Made by a program: the position numbers and the translations under genes. Under the pieces are notes generated by a model, which saw only the letters and a list, made by a program, of their open reading frames with translations, was not told the origin of the DNA and made no database searches. From Symsagittifera roscoffensis (lineage: Eukaryota; Xenacoelomorpha; Acoela; Convolutidae): a stretch of DNA of 64,000 nt. Of this stretch, positions 1-12,354 are shown piece by piece (the stretch's first letter is position 1; every line of letters starts with the position of its first letter). The stretch is taken from positions 78,222,512 to 78,286,511 of the forward strand of contig NC_087064.1 of the NCBI RefSeq assembly GCF_963678635.1, written 5' to 3'.

Positions 1-3000
1 CAGTACATAGGGTGCTCGGTATTTCCTCGTCTTTCAGGGCAATGAGTTCCTCCTCCACGATCATTCTTCCATCATCCCAGATCGGCAGCTTGTTCTCCAG
101 CTTAGCTTGCTCGAGCGTCCTCAAGATATTCCGAACCTTGAATTTCAGGGGCATTGAGCCTCTCATCTTCTTTGCTTGAGTCGTCCACGAGTTAATGTTG
201 ATGTCGCACGTGTGGAAACAAACTGCGGCTGAGTATCCAATAAATAAGGGATCCCAACCGTCCGTAAACTCCTTCTGCTGTTTCTCACAGTGGCTCTTGC
301 ATGTTGGGATGGGACCACCAGCGGGCTTTTCATCCCCAGGGTCATTCTTCTGACCATCGGAAATTCAGGGACGGTTTTGGGCAAAATATCTCGCTCAAGT
401 ATCATCTCCAACTCCTTGTTAACCAGTTCAAAACTCCCTTTCCACGTCGGGATTCTCAAGAGTTCCTCCTTGTCCACTGCTAGGGGATTTAAGTTCCAGA
501 ATTTGGGGTAGACATCAATTCGGAATCCTTCATTTTATCATTCGTGCCCTCAGCTCTTCCTGCCTGCACCAGTTCAGCGCCGTCCCATCTAGAACACTTA
601 TCAAGCCTCCTTCATCTCTTCTCTCGTCTTGGGACTCCTCTCTTCGCCCGTCAGGTAATGATATTGCATTAAGTGATACTCCGCCATCTTCCCCATCGAC
701 AGGGGTTCTCCATTCCCCATACTTCATCAGTCGATGAAGCGCATCAGTTCCCCGTGGGTCAAGAACACTAGTGTCAAGTATCCATCAATTCGGAGCGTTT
801 CCACACCCCTGCTGAACGTGAAAGCCGGGCCCATTTTGAACAGATACCTAAGTTAGACCAAGTACAGGGCCAGTAAGAGGTTAATGTGCATAATCAATAA
901 CTCCTGCACGAACTCATCGAGGGTGGCATTTCGCCCATGTACCTCTTCTCCCAGCACGGGCTTAAGAATATCAAGATCTGGTGGTTTTTTATAGTCTTCA
1001 GCTCGCCCTTCGCGTGCTCTCTTCAGAATCATCATTTGGTGACTTCATTTGCCGCTGTGACAAATCTTACGTTGGTTTCTCGCCTTTCAGGTGCTTCAAA
1101 AGCCCTGCCGCCTGCAGGTGATCGTTCAATACTGCAAACAGTAGCAGTTCCCGCTCGCACGGCGTTTCCGACTTGATCGTCATCACCACATGACCTGAGT
1201 CAACATCTGATTCAGTTCCGCACCAGGCAGTAGATACACTAAAGTTTCTAGCCAGAATAGCTTCGGTGATGACACCTCGAAATCCGAAATCGCCACTAAA
1301 TTCACCCTTGCTGCTCCTGGATCCGATCGATCATGCACTGCCAACGTCTTGGCCAACTGTGAGCTTCCACAGAGTTTACCATATCTCGGATCATCGGCTA
1401 GCTTTGAACATTCGTATGCGGCATCTGTGATCCCTATGTCTTTCGGCTCAAGCAGCTTCTCCACCACTCTCAAAATGTGCGGGAGTTGCCACCCTGATTC
1501 GGGCTATACTCGTTCGACGCTTGGGATCTTCCGCTATGAGTCCTGAACTCCCCAATTGCTTGAGAGGCCTATAATTGACTGGCACCATTATCGACTTCAG
1601 CGGGATCCCAGTCAGTTCTCTTAAGAATTGCGCCTCGTGGGCCTTCAACCAGTCCACCTAGTGGTGTCGACTCAAGTCCTCGTGTGACACGTTCTTGAGT
1701 CCCAGGACTTCTGCCAACTCCTGCCAGCAAATCCTCCAGGTCCAACTCCCTTACACTCTCTAGATACCGCGCGTTGCTCGCCTCCGATGGTCTCTCCGCC
1801 TTCTTTTTGTCCACCCCCACCACTGATGATATCACTGAGCTTTGGGGCGTGGATGACTCTGCCTCCTCTGCTTCCATCGGCGTGGATCCTAGTTGTCGAT
1901 TGTGACTGCTCCTTGAGCTATCCCTCGAGTCAATTCTCGCTCCCAGACGGCCGGATAGGGGCCTAATTGCAAAGAAGGGAGGAATTGGGGTGGACCAAAT
2001 ATGAATTGGGACATTTCCAGCAAGTCCGATTCCAGCATGTTTATATGCCTCTGGAAGACACTATTCAGCCACTCCGTGCCCCTGGGCCAATCAAAATGAA
2101 GGCCATTCGAGGACGCATCATCCGGAAGAGATCGTGCCATCTTGTCTGCCACGTCCAACAGTCTTACGGGGAGTACGCTCCTCTGCTGAATCTGTCTAAT
2201 TATCTCGTTGATGTTGCGTACTTTCTCATTCATTTCTCTCGCTTGTTGGTCAGCCTTCACGTTGTACGGAACAGTGCAATTGGTGAGTATTGCGGGATCA
2301 AGATAAATTCTCAGCTCCTCAAGAATGCAACTCATCTACTCGTGCAGCCTCATCACCTTCCTTGATTGTTTCCTGGACAAGTCATTGGTCCCTTTCATCA
2401 AAGTGACCGTGTACATCTTCACCATGTCTAACATCTCCAGGGACGCCAAAATCTGCGGTGTCGCAGCCCCAAAAAAACCCGAGACTCCAACCTGCCAATG
2501 TGACTGAATTCGTCTCAGTACACGTTTCAGGCTGTCCCCTATAATCAAGTGGACCGCACCCTCTGGTATTCGTGGCTGAGTGAAGTACTCAGTCCAAGCT
2601 GCGTCATGGAAGCAATCCCTCCCTGCCCGTTGTGCCGTCCTCCAGTCCATGCGGTTGTGCATGAGATACGAACCATCCGTGTTCTTCTTATAGCTCGCGA
2701 TTATTACCCTCCTAACTGGATGATCTCTCCAGGTGGGAGGTCGCTCCTCTCATATCGAATCTTCACGAAACATCGAATGTAACCTATCATGCAGCTCGTT
2801 GAGACGCGATGAACTCTCGCCGATTTGACTGTTGCTTGGGTTTGAACTGACGGCGTATCTCGAGAGCGTGACCTCCATCAATGGCCGTATTGGTTGCGCA
2901 TCTAGACTGCGCACGGAGGGCACCGGCTCGGGTGGTATCCACACTTCTAGCCCCTCGTTTCTGGGCCACTCGGTGTTCCTGGGCCACTCGGTCTACATTC

Positions 3001-3790
3001 AAGCGACCACCGGACCTGGAAACCTCATCCACCTCCATTCGCGACTCTGGTCTCGATCCTGTGGCTGCTGGTTCCGTCGACGTCGTCCCCTTTTTTTTCT
3101 GCCTCACGAACTCTCGTTGCTTCCTCTGAATTTTTCCAGCTCTGAATTTAGCTGCTAAGTTCGCCTCGTTCTCGCGCACCTTCTGTTCCTGCTGGTACTC
3201 CGCCCTGATCATGGTGAGATAGCGCCTCGCTTGATCCCTCTCGAGGATCGCTTGATCTCTTTCCAAGATTGCTTGGTACCTCTCGAGCTTTGCACCATCC
3301 CTGTCAAGATTCGATTTGTCTCGTTCCCTCTGGACCCTTTCTAGTTCCCTCCTCAAGTTGATGAGGTCCGAGTACGCTTCTTCTGTCTGTTGAGATTGTA
3401 TCATAGACAATGGCCTGCTCGTGGATTGGGCTGCGAATCCCGTTGGTGGTCTGGGGAACTCTCCCGCACCATATTCCGTGTTATTAGTCAACCCGGGTCG
3501 AATCCCCTCACGCCTCCAGCCACGTTCCAGGATAGCCATCTGGTCTGCTCTTGATTGGATATCCCCTCCGAGGTGTAGCCAACCATCAACACGGCTTCTG
3601 TCGCTGAATCACTGCATTCATCCTACGCTTCTAACTGTAGGATAGCGTTCAACATTACCGCCAACCTCCATCGACTTGGGTTTAGTCGAGATCTCTCAAG
3701 CGCTTATGTAGTTCGACGAGCGTTGGCCTTTTGAGCGCTGCTGACATAGACTTCCAGAAGCGATCCGCCACCGTCACTATCCTCAGGTGA
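1..3790 (-). pseudogene. Retroelement second ORF relic (copy D): coiled coil plus SGNH/GDSL hydrolase
   Basis: Minus-strand reading gives, in order, a helical N-terminus (about 3790-3550) homologous to the start of the open ORF at 63102, a charged coiled coil (3420-3130, repeated LERDQA heptad-like blocks), and a domain with the signature blocks of SGNH/GDSL hydrolases. These are IIGDSL (about 2530-2545), a Gly-rich turn GFFGAATPQIL (about 2470), KGTND (about 2382-2396) and NGLHFDW (about 2080-2100). A further region of unknown function continues to base 1 and off the window. The frame breaks repeatedly (near 2336, 1889, 1570, 1180 and below 850), so the gene is dead. The usual catalytic DxxH reads NxxH here, but copy B at 4541-6461 keeps DGLH. 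The domain call follows established SGNH family motifs; the biological role is unknown. Confidence 0.75.
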
Positions 3791-4199
3791 TCTCACGTGT
3801 CAACCATCTTGTGAAGTACCTTACCAGTTACTTGAGAAGTACCTTCTGACACTGCTGATAGGAAACTTGCTCAAAATATCTTTCTTTTTTGCTCAAAATC
3901 TCTTGCTCAAAATCTCTCCTATTTTTTAGACCGAGATGTTCTGTGTCTAACCTAAGCACCCCCATTATTATATCCCTTGAAACCGTAATCCGCCAATTAT
4001 TAGCTTAAATAGTTCAATTAGTGACTTTAAGAGCCTGCAAATTCATTTCATGTTTTAACACCATTAACTCTCTAAGAAGTAATTGTCAGGCCAATTACAT
4101 TAGAGTCAGCCCATCTGCTTCACGCCCCCTTGGACCTAACTCGTGCCCCCTTTAACCTGACCCGAGACCTCCATGTCCGCCCGAAGCTCAGGCGATACT
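3791..4199 (-). other. Non-coding spacer between pol end and second ORF (relic)
   Basis: No ORF is visible. The stretch matches 23701-24096 and 36376-36785, and it has the same position and length as the 402-bp spacer of the intact element at 62700-63101. It is therefore the inter-ORF leader of the retroelement rather than host DNA. Confidence 0.65.
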
Positions 4200-4540
4200 C
4201 AGTTAGTACTTCTTGTGTAGGTGTACCGTTATCTCCGTATTTGCAAAGACCACGTGTAGGTTGGAGTACAGTTCCCTAGGGGTCAACTTGCCCCTGTTTC
4301 GGTCGCAGACTGACATCGAGACCTCCAGTATCCCTCTTTCGATCATGAAGTCCCTGAGCCTCGTTAAAGCCAACATCACGAGTTCGGGGTCTATCGTATA
4401 CCTTTCATTGACCCTTGTTACCGAAAAGCAGGTATTTGCCCGGAACTTGTGAAACTGAAGGAGGAAGCGCAGCCATTCCTCCCAAACCCGGTCTCTGCCT
4501 GAGTAGAAACTCCTCATTCTGATATTTTCTCTTGAAGTCC
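4200..4540 (-). pseudogene. Pol C-terminal macrodomain-like fragment (copy D)
   Basis: Minus-strand codons encode the end of the retroelement polyprotein: FKRKYQNEEFLLRQRPG, then the GKYL strand, the LTRLRDFMIERGI helix and a terminal VHLHKKY. This aligns by eye with the C-terminus of the intact 2668-aa polyprotein and with 24097-24477 and 36789-37169. The reading frame shifts near 4410. The fragment stops abruptly at about 4540, where unrelated second-ORF sequence (copy B) begins. That is a breakpoint between two element copies, not a gene boundary. Confidence 0.65.
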
Positions 4541-6461
4541 GATGCTTGGAAGGTTCCGCTATGAGTCCTGGACTCCCCAATAGCTTGAGCGGCCCATAGT
4601 TGACTGGCACCATTATCGACTTCAGCGGGATCCCAGTCAAGTCTGCTGTCTCCACTGTCCTTGCTCTTGAGAATTGCGCCTCGTGGGACTTCAACCAGTC
4701 CACCTAGTGGTGTCAACTCAAGTCCTCGTGTGACACGTTCTTAAGTCCCAGGACTTCTGCCAACTCTTGCCAGCATTCTAAATCCTCCAGGTTCAACTCT
4801 TTACATTCTCTAGCTACCGAGCCTTGCTCGTCTCCGATGGTCTCTCCGCCTTCTTTTTGTCCACCACCACCACTGACGATACCACAGAGCTTTGGGGCGT
4901 GGATGACTCTGCCTCCTCGGCTTCCATCGGCGTGGATCCTAGTTATCGGGTGTGACTGCTCCTTGAGCTATCCCTCAAGTCAATTCTCGCTCCCAGACGG
5001 CCGCATAGGGGCCTGGTTGCAATGAAGGGAGGTGTTGGGGGTGGACCAAATGTGAATTGGGCCATTTCCAGCAAGGCCGACTTCAGCATGTTTATGTGCC
5101 TCTGGAAGACACTATTCAGCCACTCCATGCCCCTGGGCCTATCAAAATGAAGGCCATCCCAGGACGCATCATCCGGAACAGATCAACCGATCTTGTCTGC
5201 CACGTCCAACAGTCTTACGGGGAGTACGCTCCTCTGCTGGATCTGTCTAATTATCTCGTTCATGTTGCGTACTTTCTCATTCATTTCTCTCGCGCGTTGG
5301 TCAGCCTTCATGTTGTACGGAACAGGGCAAATGTTGAGTATCGTGGGATCTAGATAAATTCTCAGCTCCTCAAGAATGCAACTCATCTACTCGTGCAGCC
5401 TCATCACCTTTCCTGATTGTTTCCTGGTCACGTCATTGGTACCTTTCATCAAAGTGACCGTTTTCATCTTCACCATGTCTAACATCTCCAAGGACGCCAA
5501 TATCTGTGGTGTCGCAGCCCCAGAAAAACTCAAGACTGCAACCTGCCAATGTGACTGGATTCGTCTCAGTACTCGTATCAGGCTGTCCCCTATAATCAAG
5601 TGGACCGCACCCTCTGGTATTCGTGGCTGAGTGAAGTACTCAGTACAAGCTGCGTCATGGAAGCAATCCCTCCTTGCCCGGTGTGCCGTCCTCCAGTCCA
5701 TGCAGTTGTGCCTGTGATACGCACCATCCGTGTTCTTCTTATAGCTCGCAATTATTACTCTCCTAACTGGATGGTCTCACCAGGTGGGAGGTCGCTCTTC
5801 TCGTATCGATTCTTCACGAAACCTCGACTGTAATCTATCATGCAGCTACTTGAGATGCAATGAGCTCCCGCCGATTTTACTGTTGCTTGGGGTTGAACTG
5901 AGGGCGTATCCCGAGAGCGTGACCTCCATCAATGGCCGTATTGATTGCGCATCTAGACTGCGCACGGAGGGCACCTGCTCGGGTGGTATCCACATTCTAG
6001 CCCCTCGTTATGGTGTTCCTGGGCCACTCGGTCTACATTGAAGCGACCTCATCCACTTCCATTCGCGACTCTGGTCTCGATCCTGTGGCTGCTAGTTTCG
6101 TCGTCCTCGTCCCCGTTTCTTTCTGCCTCACGAACTCTTGCCTCCTCTGAATCTTCTCCATCTCTGACTTTAGCTGCTCACAGTTCGCGTCGTTCTCGCG
6201 CACCTTCTGTTCCTGCTGGTACTCCGCCTTGATCGTGTTGAGATAGCGCCTCGCTTGATCCCTCTCGAGGATTGCTTGATCTATTTTCAAGTTTGCTTGG
6301 TCCCTCTCGAGCTTTGCACCATCCCTGTCAAGATTCGATTTGTCTCGTTCCTCTGGAGCCTTTCTAGCTCCCTCTTCAAATTGATGAGGTCCGGGTACGC
6401 TTCTTCTCTCTGCTGAGACTGTATCATAGACAATGGCCTGCTTGTGGATTGGGCTGCGAAT
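4541..6461 (-). pseudogene. Retroelement second ORF relic (copy B, distal part), interrupted by the Polinton
   Basis: This continues, on the far side of the Polinton, the second ORF whose start lies at 36016-36375. It reads coiled coil (6450-6190), then the SGNH domain with GDSL (about 5578-5591), KGTND (about 5430-5445) and an intact DGLH block (about 5146-5157). The Ser and Asp-His positions expected of a hydrolase therefore survive in this copy. It is roughly collinear with 1500-3420, with many frameshifts. The distal end fuses to a macrodomain fragment of another copy at about 4540. The N-terminal half is displaced about 30 kb by the Polinton insertion and later duplication. Confidence 0.72.
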
Positions 6462-6467
6462 CCCGTT
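6462..6467. repeat. Left target-site duplication of Polinton 1 (CCCGTT)
   Basis: CCCGTT directly precedes the AGTAGTAG terminus. The partner at 23352-23357 reads CCCGCT (5 of 6), and the duplicated right end at 36010-36015 reads CCCGTT. The uninterrupted homologous site near 3440 reads CCCGTTGGTGG with no insertion, which confirms the target. Six-bp duplications are the rule for Polintons. Confidence 0.88.
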
Positions 6468-7030
6468 AGTAGTAGAAGTTGGAGGTTAGGTGGGGGGTGC
6501 CTGCTGACCCACATGTTTTAAGATAGGGAATAGAGCATCCGGTCAGCAGGCTATGTATTAAGATTGGGTATAGAGTCTACAATGAATTAAGATAGGGAAT
6601 ACCGATGGTAAGGTTTTATGGTTTGTGTGATGGTAAGATAAGTGTAAGAAAAACGTAATTTTTTGGTTTTTGTCTGGTTTTTCGCATAAATGTTGGCGCG
6701 CGTTAACTAATTTGTGAATATCAAAAGTTAATTACGTGTAGGTTGTGTAATAAGGGACTTTTAATTAGTTTTTTGATAGATGGTAAGTCAATGGTAAGAG
6801 TTTTTGGGTTCAAAACACGATAAGGTTAGCTATTATTTGACCTAATTTATTAGATAATCTTATTTTCTATCTAAATGAAACGATAATTTTACTTTGTATC
6901 TAAATAAAAAATTGTTGAAACCTGCAGAGACTTCGAAAAAAAAATCAAACTTTTTGAGAAAAGAAATTAACTTACAAAAAAAAGTATATAAATCACTGCA
7001 TTGTATAACAAGTTTACCGCATCAATTTAT
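6468..7030 (+). repeat. Polinton 1 left terminal inverted repeat
   Basis: The inverted counterparts are 35395-36009 (complete) and about 22890-23351 (with an internal deletion). Matching runs from AGTAGTAG through the GGGGTGCCTGCTGACCC block and the CGCGCGTTAAC block to about 7030. The total is about 0.56-0.6 kb, typical of Polintons. There is no coding potential. Confidence 0.85.
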
Positions 7031-7095
7031 ATTTTAATATCATAAAACCAATATAACACAACATGATGAATAAACTTAATACAATCGATCAGATT

Positions 7096-10000
7096 TTATA
7101 AGTTCAATGGTTTTGTATGAATTCCATCATCTTGTACTTGTCTTTTTGGATAAAAATAGCTTAGTTCCTTCTTTGTCTGTTCATATGTTGCCACCATATG
7201 ATTTATAGTTCTGAATCCTCTATTTGTGTATGTTAAGTTGATTGCTTCATCGAGCACTCTCCTGTACTTTGACATGGGCCCGTCTCCAGAATCTTCTAGA
7301 ACCCGTTTATTTAATCCTTTACTGCTAAATTTGAACTTATCGGACTTGTTGTCAAAGCAGCAATATGTCTTGCTACACAAACATAGCAATTCTTTACATC
7401 TGAATTTTTCTTTAAAAAGTCCCGGCTCCCGCTTATCATGCTTTTTATGTGTACTGCAACACGTTCGAGGGAAGAAATTCGATTTTGCATCCGCCTTGAA
7501 AGAGTCTCTGCAGTCATTTTTCCTCATTTTTTTTCCAAGCAGCTCTCTTTTCTGGTTGGATACAGTCGTATAAATTCTCTTCAGCAAGTGCAAAGTAAAG
7601 GGAGTCTGTGTCCATTTCTAACTCTTCAAATTTATTTACAACGCAGAATTTGTCGAAGAAGTTATAGTAGAGTTCCAACATTCTCAGTTTCGCATATTGC
7701 AGTATGAAAAATCCAACAATGATTGGTTATCTGTGTTCAATGGTTGATTTCAACAACTCCACCTCGTACAAGTCTTTTTCAACTGTATTCAATCTTTTGA
7801 ACAATGGCTCATTGATTGCCTTGTGTGTTTTTCATCGTTCAGATATTTTGTGATTGTATGTCTCGATCTATCCATGATCTGATATCCATACGAAGAATTA
7901 CCCAAAAGTTTCATTGTTTCTGTTACAACTCCTGACAAAGGGTTTTCATCTCCTTCTCTTCTAGCATCAACCACTGACTGAACGAAATTATTAAAACATT
8001 TCCCAGGAGAATATTGAACAAATCGGTATTTGTTGGTGCATTGCAATCCAAGTTCCATATAGAAGTTGAGGAGAGGAGTTATAACTGTTCCATTTTCCAG
8101 CTTGAAACTAGATATCAGCAATTTCTGAGGATGCTTTAACATTTCGTTCTCGATCGCATAGTTTTTCATGTAATCTCCAATATCATCTCTTCCGACCTCA
8201 GTATTTTTGAAAATTGGAGGAAAATTCGCAAATTTTGATTTTAGCTCATCTGGAACAACTAAGTCGCACTGAACGTAGCCAAAAAGAGATCCATCTTTTA
8301 TTTTAGCTAGAAATGAGTCTGTAGAAAGAGGTCTTTTATAGGGAAAGTGGGTTCTGACGTGATTTTTGATCTTGTCATCGGTTTTGCAACTTTCCCACTA
8401 GTCACACTCCCACATTTCTTCCACTTTGTATCCTTTCTCTTTAATGTATTCTCGTCGCATATCATCAATATCTCTCTTCTTGTTTCCTCGCTCAATATCC
8501 TGTTCTGTTAAGAAGGGACGAGCTTCCTGACAGGAACAGAAGTGGTAATAACATCCCATTGCTTCAAACACTGTCTTACAGTGATCACAATAACCATCCA
8601 CATTAAAACAGTCGATTTTTTTTCTGTTTTCCAGATGTAAAAAAGCTCTCAATTTTACATTCTGGTCTTGATTCTTGATAAAAAGACATGACCATATTCT
8701 CAAAGTTGCGAGTTCGATTATGTCTAGCCTTGAATTTTTGCCTTTCAATGTCAAACTCCCATCTCGTGTACAGTCCTGTTGGCATATCTTGACACATTGA
8801 GAAAGCGTAAAGCTGGCTTGCATCAATTACAACAATCGATTTACAAACATTTGATGAACTTCTGATGTATGTTTCATCAACTACAGCTTTTCGAGTGAAA
8901 ACAATAGAAGGTCCACCCGTCATGTCCTCTCTTATTTTTTCACACAAGTCTTTATCACTTTCGCAAAATGGTTAAAACTGGTAATTTGTGGATTTGTGTA
9001 GACAAATGTTTGCTAGATTTGGAAGTGTGCAGCCAAGTTATAACATATCTATCCCCTTGTTATGATAAAACTGAATTATTTTTTGCATTGGCTCCAGGGT
9101 TAGAACTACATCTTTGTTGTTGCACCACTTCAAAAAGTCTTTGAACACTGTCATTCCATTTTTGTTCCAAGTCTTTTGTAAGTAATTGTAATTATCCAAA
9201 CCAGATGGAGGAACAGTCTTGATTTGAAGCTTTTTCAGTGCCTGTTGTTCGTCAAACCCACTTTTTCTAAGCTTCTCATAATCAATGAAGTCTTTGTCTG
9301 GAGGATTGTTGTTTCTAAGTTTACTGAAAAAGGCTTCATACGGTGGCAATTCAGGAAAGTCAAGTTTGTCTGGGTTATAAAACCACTCATAGGAAAAGAA
9401 TCCTTTTATTTCGCTAGCTTTATAGGCTTTGAGAAAGGAGTCCAAAGTAGTTGCCCCTCCCAGAAACTTCATTATGTCGAGAAATTGTACATCTCCAAAT
9501 TTGAAAGATATAAAGTTATTTGCTTTTTTGATTACAGATGTTTCTTGTTCTTTATCGCGAATTAAATAAGGAATTAAGTACGATTTGATCAAATTCAAAT
9601 CATATCTACCGCTGTTAAGTCCAAAAACAGGTAAAGTGTTTACATATCTCTCCAGATGTTGTTTCAAATCAATGAGTTAATTTTTCTGAATTCGCAAGAA
9701 TTCTGTTGACATATCTGCTTCTTCCGAATCTTCAATGCATTCGTCTTCGTACTCGAATTTGTTACTTGAATAATTTTTACCACGATCATTTAGCTGATCA
9801 AAGATCTTTTTCATTCTTTCATTGACAGCTACTTCAATATCTTGAATTTTTGTTCTCATCTCCAGCTTACTTTTCTCAGCCAACAGCTCGAGTTTGCTTA
9901 CAAAATCAATAATCAAGATCTGTGGATCTTTGTTGTACAAAAAGATGGGTTCATCAATCAGATTTGTTGATATAGAAACTGAAATGTGTACATGTTTTCC

Positions 10001-11430
10001 AATCCAGGTAGTAGTTTGCGTCTCTTTTAGTTCCTCTGTAGGAACACAAATCGACTCAAAATCGAAAATTGCTAGATTATTGAAAAGCTTGTCGTCTTCA
10101 GAAACTGGAAGACTGAATCCTTCTAGCTTTTCAAACAAGGTTTCGCAAAGCTCATAGACGTTCTTTGGGTAAATATGTTTCACTCGGTCCTTGCATCTCA
10201 GAAGATGTTTGTTGAGAAACTCAAATCTTTTGAAGAAAGTATCACAACTAGGACAACGGAAACACCTTAAGAAAGAATCAATATCATTTGTATGAATGAT
10301 ATGATTGTTAAATCTCAGTAATTTGACTGTTTTGTCAAATCTTCCAGTACTTCGTCGAGCTAGTTCTCCTACATATTCTCCTTCTTGGATATCGAAATCG
10401 TATTTAAAGATTTTCCTTTGAACAATTTCCTCGACAACAGGTAAGTCTTCTACAGAAACTCTACGAAAACTTTTAGGATCATAACCTGATTTCGATATAA
10501 AATCTAAAGTATCTAGAAGTGTGAGAGTCGAGATCATTATGTCCGTTCATGTACATGGCTAATGCACGGAAAAGACAAAAATGATCTTTGTAAGGTTCCT
10601 TGTCTTTGTTAGATAACAGACAATTCACTTGCGTATGTCGTAAAAAAGGTTCGGGTAAGACAGAGTCCGGACATCCCATGGGGATGTTTTTCAGCAAAGC
10701 GGCAAAAATTGTCACATTTGTGATCAACTTGAATCGCCACTTTGTGTTTTGTCGTTCTTGGATACATTGCTCCACAATATCAAATTCTTCTACTTTTCCT
10801 TGGATTGTTATCAAATCCGATTTCGTACAAAGTAAGTGGGATTTTTTGAACAGAGTATTGTTTTCATGGGCGTAGAAATATCGATATTCACCAGTCTCAA
10901 TACTTCGAAGAACAAAACCCAGAGCAATATTGATTTTGGCTGCAGAATCGAGCTTGTTGAAGACTTCTTCAAGTTTCTCGTTGATTATTTTAGTGTCTAA
11001 TTTGGACATTTGGAAGTTAAATACCTTATGTCTCCCATTTTCCATCTCCGTATCCACCAGAAAATGTTGACAAGCACTAAGTTCCTCCTTTAGTTTTTCA
11101 CCATCTTCCCCTTCTTCTTCCACAATATTGTTCTTCTTCCACAATATGGCGACCGTATCACTAGGTTTCCGTTGCTTAGCTCCGTGTTCCTTTCTCCGAT
11201 GCTGTTGGAGAGAGTAGTAACTTGGGAACTCTTGCTCACAAGAAGGACAAACCATGCTTCTTGGTCATATGATAGTTCCTTTCTCGCTGATTATAAGTAA
11301 AATACTTACAATCAGGGCAAGAAATAACTCCCTTAGAACAATTTTTTCGATGTCTCGCAGCATCAGATCTCCTGTATTCCTGAGCACAGTCCTCGCATTT
11401 GACTTTCTCGTTTCGGTTAAGGGCAGGCAT
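7096..11430 (-). pseudogene. Protein-primed family B DNA polymerase (Polinton PolB), broken
   Basis: About 1440 codons from an ATG at 11430 to a TAA at 7096. The N-terminus has three C2H2/CxxC zinc fingers (11400-11160) and a fourth CPSC...H...C finger near 10250. Exonuclease motif I appears as IFDFES (about 10060), Exo II as GLNSGRYDLNLIKSYL (about 9620), polymerase motif A as IDASQLYAFSM (about 8810), motif B as KLLGNSSYGYQ (about 7895) and motif C as MDTDSLYF (about 7600). It would replicate the element by protein priming. In-frame stops lie near 9677, 9038, about 8960 and 8398, and frameshifts near 11240, 10500, 8800 and 7790, so it is not functional. It is the only minus-strand member of the known Polinton core set here and is absent from copy 2. 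Confidence 0.93.
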
Positions 11431-11603
11431 TATCTATAAAAATTGGAACTTTAGAAATGTTTCAAACCTAGAAATTTAACGTACCAATTGAATGAAAATA
11501 CTTACTTTTCGTGAAGTAAGGAAATTTAAAATTTAAAGTAAAAGTCAATTAACTGTTTCTGATTGGCAAACAAAATGAATGAGTTAACCCAATAAAATAA
11601 GCG

Positions 11604-11611
11604 TATTTATA
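11604..11611 (-). promoter_or_regulatory. TATA box for PolB
   Basis: TATAAATA on the minus strand, about 170-190 bp upstream of the PolB ATG and immediately downstream (in PolB direction) of the TGACGTCA array. The assignment is inferred from sequence and position. Confidence 0.55.
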
Positions 11612-11614
11612 CTA

Positions 11615-11840
11615 ACAATGACGCCTACGCACTTATCCTTTTAATATAATGACGTCATTCTTTGAAAAGAAGTGACGTCACCGCCTACGCAATTTTCCTT
11701 TTATGGTAATAACATCATTCTATATTTAGAAGTGACGTCACCCCCCACGCAATGTTCCTTTTATGATAATGACGTCATTCTAGAAATAGAAGTGACGTCA
11801 CCACCCACGCAATTTTCCTTTTATGGTAATGACGTCATTC
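11615..11840. promoter_or_regulatory. 60-bp tandem array of TGACGTCA (CRE/ATF-type) sites
   Basis: Three full 60-bp units and two partial ones. Exact TGACGTCA palindromes start at 11650, 11673, 11733, 11770, 11793 and 11830; a seventh at 11710 is mutated to TAACATCA. Each unit also carries CACGCAATTTTCCTTTTAT. TGACGTCA is the established consensus for CREB/ATF bZIP factors. The array sits upstream of the PolB TATA box and also upstream of the divergent plus-strand small ORFs, so it could serve both directions. The copy 2 Polinton lacks it. Confidence 0.7.
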
Positions 11841-11959
11841 CTTTGAAAGTTCTAGAACTTTCCAGAAAAATTTTCATCCAATCAGAACTAAGCAGTTTAT
11901 AGACATAACTTTGGATCCAAAATATTCATTTCAATTAAAAAGCATTTGAACTTCCTCGA

Positions 11960-12290
11960 ATGACTCTACAAGAAAAAAGAAAATATTCCGTGTGATTTCC
12001 TTATTGATGAAATAGATGTAAATTCTTACTTTTTTCACAATTTTTTGGACGTTTATATTGTCCAAAATAGAGTTATTCGACTAAGTAAAGGTCTCTTTAG
12101 GGAAACTTACTCAATCAAAGAATTTATTTTTGATCCACATATTGCGTATCAATGCTATAATATTACTGCTGAGTTACACTTGAGTAGAAAAGAATTTTTT
12201 TTTATTTTGGAAAATTTGAAGTTAATAAAAAAGTCGTACGATAATATTTCAAAGACTTTTTTATTCCATATCCAACTCCCAAGTCTGTAA
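11960..12290 (+). pseudogene. Small Polinton ORF of unknown function (one frameshift)
   Basis: An ATG at 11960 opens a frame that meets a stop after 11 codons. The adjacent frame is open from 11964 to the TAA at 12290, giving about 100 residues that include DPHIAYQCYNITAELHLSRKEF. It is the first plus-strand gene candidate beyond the divergent promoter region. I recognise no family. The original gene may have continued through a second shift into the ORF at 12355. It is missing from copy 2, so there is no independent check. Confidence 0.4.
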
Positions 12291-12354
12291 AAACTCCCCC
12301 GCAAAACTTTTTATTCCTCCATTTTTTAAAAAACTTTCAAGTTCAAAATCTTGC

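Noticed and set aside
1..6461. Plus-strand ORFs across the left retroelement relic
   Set aside because: They are complements of the minus-strand relic coding sequence and show no protein family features.
11615..11840. CRISPR-like array
   Set aside because: The 60-bp units are repeats without unique spacers, inside a eukaryotic Polinton promoter; the conserved core is TGACGTCA.
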